64,000 nucleotides of DNA from Schlesneria paludicola DSM 18645 (lineage in GTDB: Bacteria; Planctomycetota; Planctomycetia; Planctomycetales; Planctomycetaceae): positions 1,751,066-1,815,065 of the forward strand of contig NZ_JH636434.1 of NCBI RefSeq assembly GCF_000255655.1. The letters run 5' to 3'. Positions 55,531-64,000 of this stretch are shown in pieces (the stretch's first letter is position 1; each line of letters begins with the position of its first letter). The position numbers and the translations under genes were made by a program. The notes under the pieces were generated by a model. The model was not told the origin of the DNA. It ran no database searches and saw only the letters and a list, made by a program, of their open reading frames with translations.

Positions 55531-56418
55531 TCAGAACTCGCCAACCACTTCGCCACCGGCGCGTGTAGCAAGTGAATCGAGCAGCTTGTGATCGATATTC
55601 TCACCGAAGAATCGCACCGAGCCATCACTGAGCATCATGTTGACCGCACCAATGTGCTCGCTGCGGAAGTTCGATAGCCGTGTGCTGTCGCCGTCTCGCG
55701 ATTTTGGATTGAAGGGGCCTTTGGTCGTGAACGCCGTCGCCAACGGATAGGGAGACGACCAATAGCCAAAGCCCCAACGAATCTGCCCGTTACAAGGCCC
55801 CGAGGTGAATGTGTAGTCGGCAAAGTTCCAGGCCGATTCACCAGCAAGAAAGGTGTTGGTTGCCCCGTCGGTCAGATCGCGCATCGCGGTTTTTCCGCTC
55901 CCGCAATTCACGATCGCACCATTATTTGGATTCCCAGCCGCCACCGTGCCGTATGGGTCATCGCTTCCCGTGCTCACAGCATATGTTCCTGGCGCGCGAT
56001 CATTAGCATCGCAACCGCTGATCGGCACCGCGCGACGGAACGGAGCTGACGGGCACAAGTAAACATTGATTCGCTGCGAAACCGCCTTCAGATTTGCCGC
56101 GTCTGAATTTCCCAGACTGAAATCGTAGATTTGATAGACATTCGCCTGATCGATGAACGGAAGAATGCTGGCAAACGCTCCTGAACGCGAGAGCGTCGAA
56201 TCGACGGAGCTTAGCGGAAACTGATTATACGTGTCGTGATAGTTGTGAATCGCCAGGCCAATTTGCTTGAGATTGTTGCTGCACTGAGATCGACGAGCGG
56301 CCTCGCGCGCCTGCTGCACGGCTGGCAGCAGCAGGGCGATCAAGACCGCGATAATCGCGATGACCACCAGCAATTCAATCAACGTAAAGGCGCGACGACC
56401 TGGGCGTGAACACGGCAT
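55531..56418 (-). CDS. DUF1559 pseudopilin-like protein (operon head)
   Basis: 295 residues from ATG 56418, AAGGAGG 5 nt upstream. [20 protein letters not shown] is a type IV prepilin/pseudopilin N-terminus (Ala instead of Gly before the cleaved Phe, Glu at +5). [20 protein letters not shown] and ALHNYH-type [13 protein letters not shown] are the DUF1559 signature, and [20 protein letters not shown] is the C-terminal signature. Planctomycete genomes hold dozens to hundreds of such proteins; their role is unknown, perhaps a type II-like secretion pseudopilus or a surface fibre. This copy heads a four-gene operon under a Fur-box-like promoter. Confidence 0.93.
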   Translation of the reverse strand: MPCSRPGRRAFTLIELLVVIAIIAVLIALLLPAVQQAREAARRSQCSNNLKQIGLAIHNYHDTYNQFPLSSVDSTLSRSGAFASILPFIDQANVYQIYDFSLGNSDAANLKAVSQRINVYLCPSAPFRRAVPISGCDANDRAPGTYAVSTGSDDPYGTVAAGNPNNGAIVNCGSGKTAMRDLTDGATNTFLAGESAWNFADYTFTSGPCNGQIRWGFGYWSSPYPLATAFTTKGPFNPKSRDGDSTRLSNFRSEHIGAVNMMLSDGSVRFFGENIDHKLLDSLATRAGGEVVGEF

Positions 56419-56843
56419 GAAAGCCTCCTTCAAATCGAAATCCAACAAACGACACTCTGGAAAATTGGCCGAGTCGTTGGCTGGCTACCGAGAAGGTGGC
56501 TGGCTAGTCGAAATGGCGAACACCTGCCGACTCTCGCAGCAGGTGCACGTGCAGGACGTCGGACCGGGGCTCAGGCCTCCATCACAACAGAGCCTTCGAG
56601 CACGCGGTCCAACCCCGCCATGTCGGCACAACATTACTGACACTGAGTCTCAATGTCAAACAACAGCCGTTCCGCAGGCGGGATTTTCTCGTTTCCTGCC
56701 CGCCTGCTGAGAAACCTCCCAGCGACCGCGAAACTCACCCCATACAAGATTTCACAGCACACACCATCCGCCAACACTTCATTTTCAGCGGAAGTTTCCT
56801 TATGCTTGATGTGTTCGGAAATCTTTCTGCATTCTGGGAAATC
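56419..56843. other. Divergent intergenic region between the DUF1559 operon and carA
   Basis: 425 nt. It contains the minus-strand promoter with Fur-like box at 56631-56659, giving a leader of about 205 nt for the operon. The carA promoter was not identified with confidence. Confidence 0.6.
56631..56659 (-). promoter_or_regulatory. Promoter with Fur-box-like palindrome for the DUF1559 operon
   Basis: On the minus strand: TTGACA (56659-56654), 17 nt, TAATGT (56636-56631). The spacer contains TGAGACTCAGTGTCA (56652-56638), agreeing with the Fur 7-1-7 pattern at 10 of 12 defined positions. Compared with the hemP promoter, TTGACA, TGAGACTC and the downstream TCA lie at identical spacing. The -10 is less canonical than at hemP. 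Confidence 0.68.
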
Positions 56844-57977
56844 ATGAGTCTTCTGCCATCTGCGAAATTGGCCTTGGCTGACGGAACTGTCTATTCGGGA
56901 ACGGCTTTCGGCGCCACAGGCGAGGTTTTTGGAGAGGTCTGCTTCAACACCAGTATGACCGGATATCAGGAAATCCTGACCGATCCGTCCTACTGCGGTC
57001 AGATCGTCGCCATGACCTATCCCTTGATCGGAAACTACGGCGTCAACACCGAAGACGTCGAAAGTCGTGGACTGTCGATCCGCGGCTTCATCGTCCGCGA
57101 ACTCTGCCGTCAACCGAGTAACTTTCGATCGACAGACACTCTCGACAGCTACTTACGCAAAGCGAACGTGGTTGGAATCGAGGGAATCGACACGCGATCA
57201 CTGGTGCGCCGCCTGAGAATTCGGGGAGCGATGACCGGCGTGTTGTCGTCCACCGATCTGGACGATGCGTCGCTGATCAACAAAGCACAAAGCAGCCCCT
57301 CGATCGTCGGCCAGGATCTTGTGGCAGAAGTGACACCTGCCAAGCCGTTCAACTGGAGCGAAGGTCTCTCGGATCTGGGTGCGTCTGGTACGAGTCTGGT
57401 CTCCACAGACACTCCGGAACGCCACGTTGTGGCGATCGATTATGGGATGAAATGGAACATCCTTCGACACTTGAAGGCGATCAATTGCCGCGTGACGGTC
57501 GTGCCCGCAACGACAACCGCCGCCGAAGTCCTGGCACTGAAACCGGACGGAGTCTTTCTGTCAAATGGCCCCGGCGATCCGCGCCCCCTGAAATATGCCA
57601 TCGACACCATTCGCGATCTGCTCGGCAATGTCCCGATTTTCGGAATTTGCCTGGGCCATCAATTGCTCGGCATGGCCTGCGGTGCCGAGATCTACAAGCT
57701 GAAGTTCGGGCACCGAGGTGCCAACCAGCCCGTTTTGAATCAAGACACTGGTCGCGTGGAAATCACCTCGCAGAATCACGGCTTCGCCATCGCCTCGGAA
57801 ACGCTACCCAAGGTTCTGGAAGTCACGCATTTGAATCTCAACGATCGCACCATCGAGGGATTGCGGCACCGCGAGTTCCCGGCGTTCTGCGTCCAATATC
57901 ACCCTGAAGCATCAGCCGGGCCGCACGACAGCGGGTATCTGTTCGAGACTTTTCATCAAATGATGACAAAAGCGTAA
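56844..57977 (+). CDS. carA: Carbamoyl-phosphate synthase small (glutaminase) subunit
   Basis: 377 residues from ATG 56844 ([19 protein letters not shown]). It releases ammonia from glutamine for carbamoyl phosphate, feeding arginine and pyrimidine synthesis. The N-terminal CPSase domain has [17 protein letters not shown] and [26 protein letters not shown] follows. The class I amidotransferase domain has [13 protein letters not shown], the nucleophile Cys in [11 protein letters not shown] (about residue 269) and the His/Glu pair in [14 protein letters not shown]. The length is typical. carB is not adjacent. An in-frame ATG at 56802 has no better signal. Confidence 0.97.
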   Translation: MSLLPSAKLALADGTVYSGTAFGATGEVFGEVCFNTSMTGYQEILTDPSYCGQIVAMTYPLIGNYGVNTEDVESRGLSIRGFIVRELCRQPSNFRSTDTLDSYLRKANVVGIEGIDTRSLVRRLRIRGAMTGVLSSTDLDDASLINKAQSSPSIVGQDLVAEVTPAKPFNWSEGLSDLGASGTSLVSTDTPERHVVAIDYGMKWNILRHLKAINCRVTVVPATTTAAEVLALKPDGVFLSNGPGDPRPLKYAIDTIRDLLGNVPIFGICLGHQLLGMACGAEIYKLKFGHRGANQPVLNQDTGRVEITSQNHGFAIASETLPKVLEVTHLNLNDRTIEGLRHREFPAFCVQYHPEASAGPHDSGYLFETFHQMMTKA

Positions 57978-58089
57978 ACAAAGTCGCGCTTCATCGATTG
58001 AACTCAAAAAAAACTTCTGTACGCTCGCCGACATTCGCGACAGACCGTCTTGTCGACGCTATAGGAACATTTCAAAGGAATCTTGTGCG

Positions 58090-58557
58090 ATGGCTATTGA
58101 ACGAAGTTTCGTCATGTTGAAGCCAGATGCCGTCGTTCGTCGTCTGATGGGTGAAATCCTCGGACGATTGGAAGCGAAGGGACTGAAAATCATCGGCATG
58201 AAGATGCTGCAAGTGACAACCGACCTGGCAAAGCAGCATTATGCCGAGCATGTGAAAAAACCATTCTATCCGCTTCTGGAAGAATTCATTACTTCGGGTC
58301 CGGTTGTCGCGCTGGCGGTCGAAGGCCCGGGCGCCGTCGCGGTGATTCGTGCAATGCTTGGCTCCACCAATGGACGTGAAGCACCCCTCGGTACAATCCG
58401 AGGCGACCTTGGAATGAGCCGCCAAATGAATCTGGTGCACGGCAGCGATAGCACTGAAGCCGCAGCACGCGAGTTGGCAATCTACTTCCAGCCGAGCGAA
58501 CTTCTGACCTACGCCACTCCGCTGGATGGTTGGTTGTACGCCAGCGACGAAAAGTAG
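58090..58557 (+). CDS. ndk: Nucleoside diphosphate kinase
   Basis: 155 residues. It transfers the gamma-phosphate of ATP to NDPs through a phosphohistidine, H117 in NLVHGSDS. FVMLKPDAVVRRLMGEIL and RGDLGMSRQMN are family motifs. AAAGGAA lies 9 nt before the ATG. It is slightly longer than the usual 140-145 because of the C-terminal LLTYATPLDGWLYA segment, which is normal in several phyla. A strong terminator follows, so it is probably monocistronic or the end of a carA transcript (112-nt gap). Confidence 0.97.
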   Translation: MAIERSFVMLKPDAVVRRLMGEILGRLEAKGLKIIGMKMLQVTTDLAKQHYAEHVKKPFYPLLEEFITSGPVVALAVEGPGAVAVIRAMLGSTNGREAPLGTIRGDLGMSRQMNLVHGSDSTEAAARELAIYFQPSELLTYATPLDGWLYASDEK

Positions 58558-58588
58558 AATCGCACGCCGTTCGATTCATCGTCACTCT

Positions 58589-58643
58589 CCAAAACAGCCC
58601 ACTCGATCCGCCCTGGCGCGGTTCGTCGAGCGGGCTGTTTTGG
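58589..58643 (+). terminator. Intrinsic terminator after ndk
   Basis: CCAAAACAGCCC pairs with GGGCTGTTTTGG, extended by CTCGA / TCGAG across one mismatch; the stem ends in TTTTGG. It lies 30 nt after the stop. Confidence 0.8.
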
Positions 58644-59006
58644 CATAATGTCCACGCGTCATTACCCAAATCACATCCGAAGCCTGTCTGCGGCCAACCC
58701 ATCCGCGACGGCACCATGGCGACACGACTCGAGGAGCCGCTTTTCTTGATCCGAATTGCGTTCGATCACGTTCTCGTGTCTTGTATTCCTGAGTTTGATG
58801 GGTCTATTGTGTTCGCGACGTCAGTCAACCTGTCGACGACTTTCCGTTAGCAGTAATTCCAGGCATACTCAATTCACATTTCTGTTTGCCAAAATGCCAT
58901 GACACGCACATCGGTGTTGATCATCAAGTAACGACAAGATCCGCTTCGAACTGTTCGAAGTCCCCTGTCAACGGCCCCTCCCCTGCGGAAACGAGGAACA
59001 TTCACG
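58644..59006. other. Gene-free stretch upstream of the membrane-anchored unknown
   Basis: 363 nt in which no gene or clear structure is supported. Confidence 0.45.
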
Positions 59007-59789
59007 ATGTCCGAACGCGATTCCTGGAATGACCCGCAATCACCATCCGAAGTCCCAGTTCCCCCCAAGAAAAAGGGAATGAGCGGTTGCATGCTGGCCA
59101 GCCTGATTGTGGGTGGAATCAGCTTCGTCGGATTGCTCGCCTGTTGCGGGCTCGGCGGATGGTTTTTCAGCATGGTCATGCCGACAATCACCACAGAGCA
59201 GGCTCAAGTGACCGCCGTCGCGAAGAAGATTTTGAATGCCGAGATGCTTCCCGACTTTACACCTCAACAGGCGATGACAATCGACAACATGTTTTTCAGC
59301 ATGCATATCGCCGAATTCAAACATAAAGAGGGCAAAGGCGAGTTGATGATGGGAAACGTCAAAGTGAAGATTGGTGACGCCGCTCAGGCCAACATGCAAT
59401 CCACACAGTTTCGCGGCAAGTTCGAAGACAAGATGCGCGAAACAATCGATATCAAGTCGTCGGAAAATCACGAAGTCACCATGAACGGCAAGAAGGTCAA
59501 CGTCGTCATCGGCGAGGGGACCTATCGCGCAACAGGGAAGGCCGTCCACACCGTCACCACAGATTTGGAAGAAGGGACGAGCTTGACGTTTTTGCGTCTG
59601 CAAATGGACGACGAGATCTGGAATCAAGACGCGGTGCTGAAAATGCTCGAAGGGGCGACTCCCGCAGAATCGACGTCCGATGAGCCGAAGCTGGGTGACG
59701 CGAAGCCCGAAGATCCCAACGACAACGCGGCAAAGCCAGAAGAGCCAAAAGTCGATGAACCAAAATCAGACGAAGTGAAGCCTGAATAA
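59007..59789 (+). CDS. Membrane-anchored protein of unknown function with acidic Pro-rich tail
   Basis: 260 residues, GAGGA 9 nt before the ATG. A Pro/Lys-rich cytoplasmic start (VPVPPKKKGMSGC) precedes one helix with unusual Cys content (about 27-56; LASLIVGGISFVGLLACCGLGG). The extracytoplasmic domain (about 60-205) is a soluble alpha/beta-type region with AVAKKILNAEMLPDFTPQQA and KVNVVIGEGTYRATGKAVH. The last 45 residues repeat Pro-Glu-Asp-Lys units (KPEEPKVDEPKSDEVKPE), like the small lipoprotein at 25449. It is a recurrent planctomycete type without a name that I know. Confidence 0.72.
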   Translation: MSERDSWNDPQSPSEVPVPPKKKGMSGCMLASLIVGGISFVGLLACCGLGGWFFSMVMPTITTEQAQVTAVAKKILNAEMLPDFTPQQAMTIDNMFFSMHIAEFKHKEGKGELMMGNVKVKIGDAAQANMQSTQFRGKFEDKMRETIDIKSSENHEVTMNGKKVNVVIGEGTYRATGKAVHTVTTDLEEGTSLTFLRLQMDDEIWNQDAVLKMLEGATPAESTSDEPKLGDAKPEDPNDNAAKPEEPKVDEPKSDEVKPE

Positions 59790-59824
59790 AAGGACTCGAT
59801 CCAAGCGACCAATCGCCGGGGCAG

Positions 59825-59855
59825 TTTCCCGCACATCATCACCATGTGCGGGAAA
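59825..59855. terminator. Bidirectional terminator between convergent genes
   Basis: TTTCCCGCACAT (59825-59836) and ATGTGCGGGAAA (59844-59855) form a perfect 12-bp stem with a 7-nt loop between genes ending at 59789 and 59880. Confidence 0.75.
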
Positions 59856-59879
59856 CATCACCTGCATTGTCGAATGGCA

Positions 59880-60665
59880 TCATTCGCTAAACTTGACCTG
59901 GTATCCGGAAATCATCATTCCGCCATCGACGGTCAGCGTTTGCCCCGTCACCAGTACACTCCCCAGGATCAGACTTAAAATTCCTTCGGCAATGTCCTCG
60001 GGTGTGCAGACGCGTTTCAGCGGCAGTGATTGCTCATAGGCCGTCTTGATCCGCTCGTAGCTGTCACCCAGTCCCGCTTGAGTCCATCGCCCGGCGATGA
60101 AACCCGGCGCAACTCCGTTAACACGAATCGTCGGCGCAAGCGTTCGGGCCAATGACACGGTCAGGTTGTCGAGAGCGGCCTTCGTGCAGCAATAGGGGAT
60201 GGAACTTCCCTGCCCCAACTGAGCCGCCACGCTCGAAACATTGATGATCACCCCGCCACCGGCCTTCAGCATGGAATCACGAACCGCGCGAGCACAATGA
60301 AACGCACCCACCACGTTCACTTTGTACAGCCGATCCCAGGTTTCATCGGAAACCTGATCCAGCTCACCGAAGGGAATAAACTGCGTCGTTCCTGCACAGT
60401 TCACTAGGACCGAAATTGGCCCCAAAGTTGTGATCGCATCGGAAACCATTCGCCGACACGCCGCGTCATCCGCGACATCGGCCTGAACGGCGAGACCTCG
60501 CCGACCAGCTTTTTGAATCTCCGCCACCGTCTGCTCTGCGTCGTCACGCGAGCGAGAATAGTTCACGACAACATCGTAGCCCTGTTTCGCCAGCAGCAAC
60601 GATGTCGCATGCCCAACACCCGTACCACCACCCGTGACGATTGCGACTTTGTGCGAAGCGGACAT
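59880..60665 (-). CDS. Short-chain dehydrogenase/reductase
   Basis: A 261-residue classical SDR. The NAD(P) site is VAIVTGGGTGVGHATSLLLA, with NYSRSRDD after strand 2 favouring NADP. LVNCAGTT, the catalytic Ser in IINVSSVAAQLG, YCCTK (Tyr and Lys) and VNGVAPGFIAGRW follow; the C-terminus has VTGQTLTVDGGMM. It resembles 3-oxoacyl-ACP reductase (FabG)- and glucose dehydrogenase-type members, but no fatty-acid genes are near, so the substrate is open. It is divergent from the PSD1-type gene. Confidence 0.92.
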   Translation of the reverse strand: MSASHKVAIVTGGGTGVGHATSLLLAKQGYDVVVNYSRSRDDAEQTVAEIQKAGRRGLAVQADVADDAACRRMVSDAITTLGPISVLVNCAGTTQFIPFGELDQVSDETWDRLYKVNVVGAFHCARAVRDSMLKAGGGVIINVSSVAAQLGQGSSIPYCCTKAALDNLTVSLARTLAPTIRVNGVAPGFIAGRWTQAGLGDSYERIKTAYEQSLPLKRVCTPEDIAEGILSLILGSVLVTGQTLTVDGGMMISGYQVKFSE

Positions 60666-60922
60666 GCGTGAACCTCAAAATTCAACGGAAGGAAGACGAC
60701 AACGACTGAAACGATGTCATTCACCGTCAGTCGCTCTTGCCCGCATAGCGTACGGTCAACACGCCATAGAATCGACCGTGTTCTGGATTGCACAAGATGG
60801 CTCATCCAATCCGTCACGATCGAAAGATCTGAGGCCAGCGGCGGAGGTCCTCAAACTCTTCGGGGAGACCGGCAACGCGTTCCGTTCGCTTCTGACTCCA
60901 GTCCTGGGTTACAATTCCGTGC

Positions 60923-63900
60923 ATGGTTTTCTTCCCGCCTTTATTCCTGCGTTCGGTCATTCCTCCCATGCCTTCGCGAACCCAATCAGGATGGTTCGTC
61001 CTGATCACTTTCATCGCCAGTGCGTCCATTTCATGGGCTGTCGACGACGCACCGACCGTTGATGCCGATCATGCTGTGAAACGTGCAAAAGGCCTGGAGG
61101 TGTTTCGATCACAGGTCCGAGACCTGTTGATTCAACGCTGCCTTGCCTGTCATGGGGGTGATGCCACCGAAGGAAAATTTGACCTGGCAACACAAGACGG
61201 CCTGCTTCGCGGTGGCGAACGCGGACCGGCGGTGATCATCGGGCGCGGCGAAAAAAGTCTGCTCGCGCGGCTGATTTCACATCAGCAAGAACCCCATATG
61301 CCTAAGGATGGCCCCCCCTTTTCCAAAGCCGAGATTGCTTCGGTGATCGAATGGATTGAATTGGGGGCTCCCTACGACGAGCCACTCCTCACGCAATCCA
61401 CTGATCCCACCGCCTGGACGCGGCGAAAAGTGGATGCCGAGGCAAAGTCGTTCTGGTCTTATCAGCCACTCACGAGTGTCACACCACCACTGGTTTCCGA
61501 CAATGACGCATGGGCCCAGTCGGCGATTGACCCCTTTATCCTCAAAGCACTGAAGTCCGCGTCCATCAATCCCAATGGCCCTGTCGACCGCGCCGCGTTG
61601 ATTCGTCGCGTCACGTTCGACTTGATCGGACTCCCCCCCTCGGCCGACGATGTGCACCAATACGTCGAGGATTCACGGCCCGATGCCTATGAGCGTTTGA
61701 TCGATCGATTACTCGCCAGTCCGCATTACGGCGAGCGCTGGGGACGTCGCTGGCTCGATCTCGTCCGCTTCGCCGAAAGCCATGGTTTTGAACATGACTA
61801 TGACCGCCCCTCGGCCTATCACTATCGCGATTTCGTCGTGCAAGCCCTGAACGAGGGAATGCCTTATGACCAGTTTGTCCGATGGCAAATCGCAGGAGAC
61901 GAACTCGCGCCTCAGGAACGCATGGCTCAAATGGCAACGGGATATCTCGCTGCGGGTGTTCATTCGACGCAAATCACAAAGAACGAAGTCGAGAAGCATC
62001 GTTACGACGAAATGGACGACATGCTGTCCACAATTGGTACGTCTCTGTTGGGCCTGACGATTGGCTGTGCCAGGTGCCATGACCATAAGTTTGATGCCAT
62101 TCCGCAAGCCGACTACTACCGACTGCTGGCCACATTCACAACCACAATTCGCAGCGAGGTTGAACTAGATTTCGATCCGATTGGATATCAGCGTGCAAGA
62201 GCTGACTTTGACCGCGAACATGAACCTTTTCTCCAAGCGGTTCGCGCCTACGAAACATCTCAATTGCCGACGCGATTTGCCGAATGGTTTGCCACGCGTG
62301 ATCAAACGGCCGAAAAGTCTATGTGGTTGATTCCGTCGGGGATCACGTTTCGATCACAGGGAAATGCGGTGTTCACACGGCAGCCGGACGGGTCGTGGCT
62401 CGTGACTGGCCCCAATCCTGCCCACGATGTGTGGACGATTGAGTTCGTCACGAAATCGAAAAACATCCAATCCCTCCGGCTCGAAGCGCTCGCCGATGCG
62501 TCACTCGCTCAATCAGGACCGGGCCGAGCTCCCAATGGAAACTTCGCACTTACCGATTTTCAAGTTGCAGTGCGACCGTACGACGACTCCGCCACCAATG
62601 AGCCGACACCCGTCAGCCTGAAGTCTGTGATCGCAACGTTCGAACAAAATCAACTGCCAGTGACGGCCACGATCGACGATGATCCGAACACCGGCTGGGC
62701 CGTCGACCCCGAATTTGGCAAGAACCACGCCGCCGTCTTCTCTACCGCCACGCCAATTGGAACGGAGCAAGGTACGGCTGTCACAATCACGCTGCAGTTC
62801 AAACAAAATACTCAACATTCGTTGGGACGGGTGCGACTGACGATTTCTCCACAAGCGGATCTTCCCGCCACGGTCGGCGGTGCGCGCGATGAAGCGATCC
62901 AATCGCTGCTGCTGCGTCGGCAAGCCGATTGGACCGACAGTGAGAGAGCCGAGCTGCACAATTGGTTCAAACCACAGGACGCCGGCTGGCAAGCCGTCGA
63001 CAGTCAACGCGCGACCCATGCCGCGAGTGCGCCGCAGCCTCGAATTCGAAAGGTCTTGGTTGCGACCGAAGGATTACCGGCCGTGACGCTTCACACGCAA
63101 GCCGAGGCCGAGTTTCAAAACGAGACCTACTTTCTGCGACGAGGGGAAACGAACCAAAAAGACGCCATCGCGACACCAGGATTCCTCCAGGTACTACTGT
63201 CCACGTCCGACGAGTCCACTCGATTTCAGGAACAGCCACCGGCCGGATGGCATACGTCGTTTCGCAGGACTTCACTGACAAACTGGCTGGTGGATCGAGA
63301 GTCGGGCGCCGGGAACCTGTTCGCCCGTGTCATTGTGAATCGGCTCTGGCAACAACATCTCGGACGCGGAATCGTCGGCACACCGTCTGATTTCGGCACA
63401 CGGGGTGAACGACCAACACATCCTGAACTACTTGATTGGTTGGCGAATGAACTTGTGCGTCGTGGATGGGAACTGAAACCACTCCACCGTCAGATTCTGA
63501 TAAGTGGGACTTATCAGCAGGCCTGCGACCAGGACGAAGCTCGGGCCAGCGTCGATCGCGAGAACCGGCTTTTCTGGCATCGGCCCCGGCGACGTCTGGA
63601 TGCCGAGTCGATTCGTGACGCGATTCTGGCATGTGGAAATCGACTCGACGATCGCCTCTACGGTCCCGGTCAATTGGACGAAGGCCACCGGCGAAGAAGC
63701 CTGTACTTCACCATGAAGCGCAGCCAATTGATGCCTTCCATGACAGTCTTCGATGCCCCTGACGGTACGACGCCCGTTGCAGACCGTCCGCAGACTACGA
63801 TCGCGCCCCAGGCCTTGCTTCTGATGAACAACACGCATGTACGCCAGGCAGCGCAGCAATGCGCAACGGAATTGCTCGCTCAGTCCCACGCATCACTGGA

Positions 63901-64000
63901 TTCCGCGATTCGGCGAGGTTACCTGACGACGATTGGTCGTCCCCCGTCGAATACCGAATTCGCACGATCGCTCGAATTTGTGCGTGGGCAGCGCGACGCG
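60923..64000 (+). CDS. Planctomycete cytochrome-type PSCyt1/DUF1549/DUF1553 (PSD1) protein, 3' truncated by window edge
   Basis: Open for 1026 codons to the last base, no stop in the window. ATG 60923 or 60968 may be the start; the latter gives a clean signal peptide (GWFVLITFIASASISWA). A PSCyt1-type haem motif CLACHGG (C73 from 60923) is followed by GEKSLLARLISHQQEPHMP. DUF1549 covers about 180-420 (LIRRVTFDLIGLPPS, HYGERWGRRWLDLVRFAES, and a second CxxCH, CARCHDHKFD). An unusual 370-residue beta-rich insert follows (WTIEFVTKSKNIQSLRLEAL, VTITLQFKQNTQHSLGRVRL; possibly discoidin-like). DUF1553 starts near 790 (LFARVIVNRLWQQHLGRGIV, HPELLDWLANEL, RRRLDAESIRDAIL). These proteins are often followed by a DUF1501 gene; function unproven, probably periplasmic. 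Confidence 0.93.
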   Translation, partial: MVFFPPLFLRSVIPPMPSRTQSGWFVLITFIASASISWAVDDAPTVDADHAVKRAKGLEVFRSQVRDLLIQRCLACHGGDATEGKFDLATQDGLLRGGERGPAVIIGRGEKSLLARLISHQQEPHMPKDGPPFSKAEIASVIEWIELGAPYDEPLLTQSTDPTAWTRRKVDAEAKSFWSYQPLTSVTPPLVSDNDAWAQSAIDPFILKALKSASINPNGPVDRAALIRRVTFDLIGLPPSADDVHQYVEDSRPDAYERLIDRLLASPHYGERWGRRWLDLVRFAESHGFEHDYDRPSAYHYRDFVVQALNEGMPYDQFVRWQIAGDELAPQERMAQMATGYLAAGVHSTQITKNEVEKHRYDEMDDMLSTIGTSLLGLTIGCARCHDHKFDAIPQADYYRLLATFTTTIRSEVELDFDPIGYQRARADFDREHEPFLQAVRAYETSQLPTRFAEWFATRDQTAEKSMWLIPSGITFRSQGNAVFTRQPDGSWLVTGPNPAHDVWTIEFVTKSKNIQSLRLEALADASLAQSGPGRAPNGNFALTDFQVAVRPYDDSATNEPTPVSLKSVIATFEQNQLPVTATIDDDPNTGWAVDPEFGKNHAAVFSTATPIGTEQGTAVTITLQFKQNTQHSLGRVRLTISPQADLPATVGGARDEAIQSLLLRRQADWTDSERAELHNWFKPQDAGWQAVDSQRATHAASAPQPRIRKVLVATEGLPAVTLHTQAEAEFQNETYFLRRGETNQKDAIATPGFLQVLLSTSDESTRFQEQPPAGWHTSFRRTSLTNWLVDRESGAGNLFARVIVNRLWQQHLGRGIVGTPSDFGTRGERPTHPELLDWLANELVRRGWELKPLHRQILISGTYQQACDQDEARASVDRENRLFWHRPRRRLDAESIRDAILACGNRLDDRLYGPGQLDEGHRRRSLYFTMKRSQLMPSMTVFDAPDGTTPVADRPQTTIAPQALLLMNNTHVRQAAQQCATELLAQSHASLDSAIRRGYLTTIGRPPSNTEFARSLEFVRGQRDA

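Noticed and set aside
56631-56659. Assigning the Fur-like site at 56.6 kb to carA
   Set aside because: On the plus strand only CTGACA is present at -35 and no -10 fits; on the minus strand TTGACA-N17-TAATGT points to the DUF1559 operon, and carA has no reason for iron control.

Overview
The window looks like chromosomal DNA of a planctomycete, most likely order Planctomycetales. The genus cannot be fixed by eye; a Schlesneria- or Planctomicrobium-like organism is only a guess. The evidence is a set of lineage-typical families: a CxxCH/DUF1549/DUF1553 (PSCyt1-PSCyt2-PSD1) protein, a DUF1559 pseudopilin-like protein, a tandem DUF1080 protein, a giant secreted repeat protein with an N-terminal LExREMLS motif, a transmembrane Ser/Thr kinase, and many small lipoproteins. 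No rRNA, tRNA, CRISPR array, transposase, integrase or prophage was seen. The 5' edge cuts glmS and the 3' edge cuts the PSD1 gene.

Layout. 0-6.1 kb: end of glmS, a first csrA, and the repeat protein. 6.3-11.5 kb: sensor-like kinase, a conserved unknown and an SNF2 helicase. 11.5-15.3 kb: a four-gene operon of two ABC-2 exporters on the minus strand. 15.6-20.9 kb: CPA2 cation/proton antiporter, cystathionine gamma-synthase/lyase-type enzyme, and two TIM-barrel isomerases. 21-30 kb: aspS, a second csrA, nfo, sppA and a DUF1080 protein. 30.4-34.3 kb: a zinc-ribbon protein and two paralogous DUF3299-like proteins. 34.8-37.8 kb: proA, an isolated fliM and infC, which appears to start at ATC. 38.3-43.8 kb: GntR-type regulator, RND pump and membrane-fusion protein. 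44-51.5 kb: short pilin-like protein, isomerase, UbiA prenyltransferase, RidA-like protein, two membrane proteins of unknown function, and a secreted metzincin protease. 51.8-56.4 kb: hemP and, convergent to it, a four-gene surface-protein operon. 56.8-64 kb: carA, ndk, a membrane-anchored unknown, an SDR oxidoreductase and the PSD1 protein.

The most interesting region is 51.78-56.66 kb. hemP and the four-gene operon DUF1559 / lipoprotein / DUF3386-like / DUF4198-kelch each have a promoter of the form TTGACA-N17-(-10). In both, the spacer carries the same Fur-box-like palindrome in the same orientation. This predicts that hemP and four little-studied secreted proteins are induced together by iron starvation, making a candidate undescribed iron- or haem-related surface system.

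Other points worth checking are the two-level repeat structure of the giant protein, the ATC start of infC outside an infC-rpmI-rplT operon, several extragenic palindromes, two strong hairpins in the leader of the pilin-like gene, and an 18-bp perfect palindrome in front of the GntR-RND operon. Functions come from sequence patterns read by eye; no database search was run.
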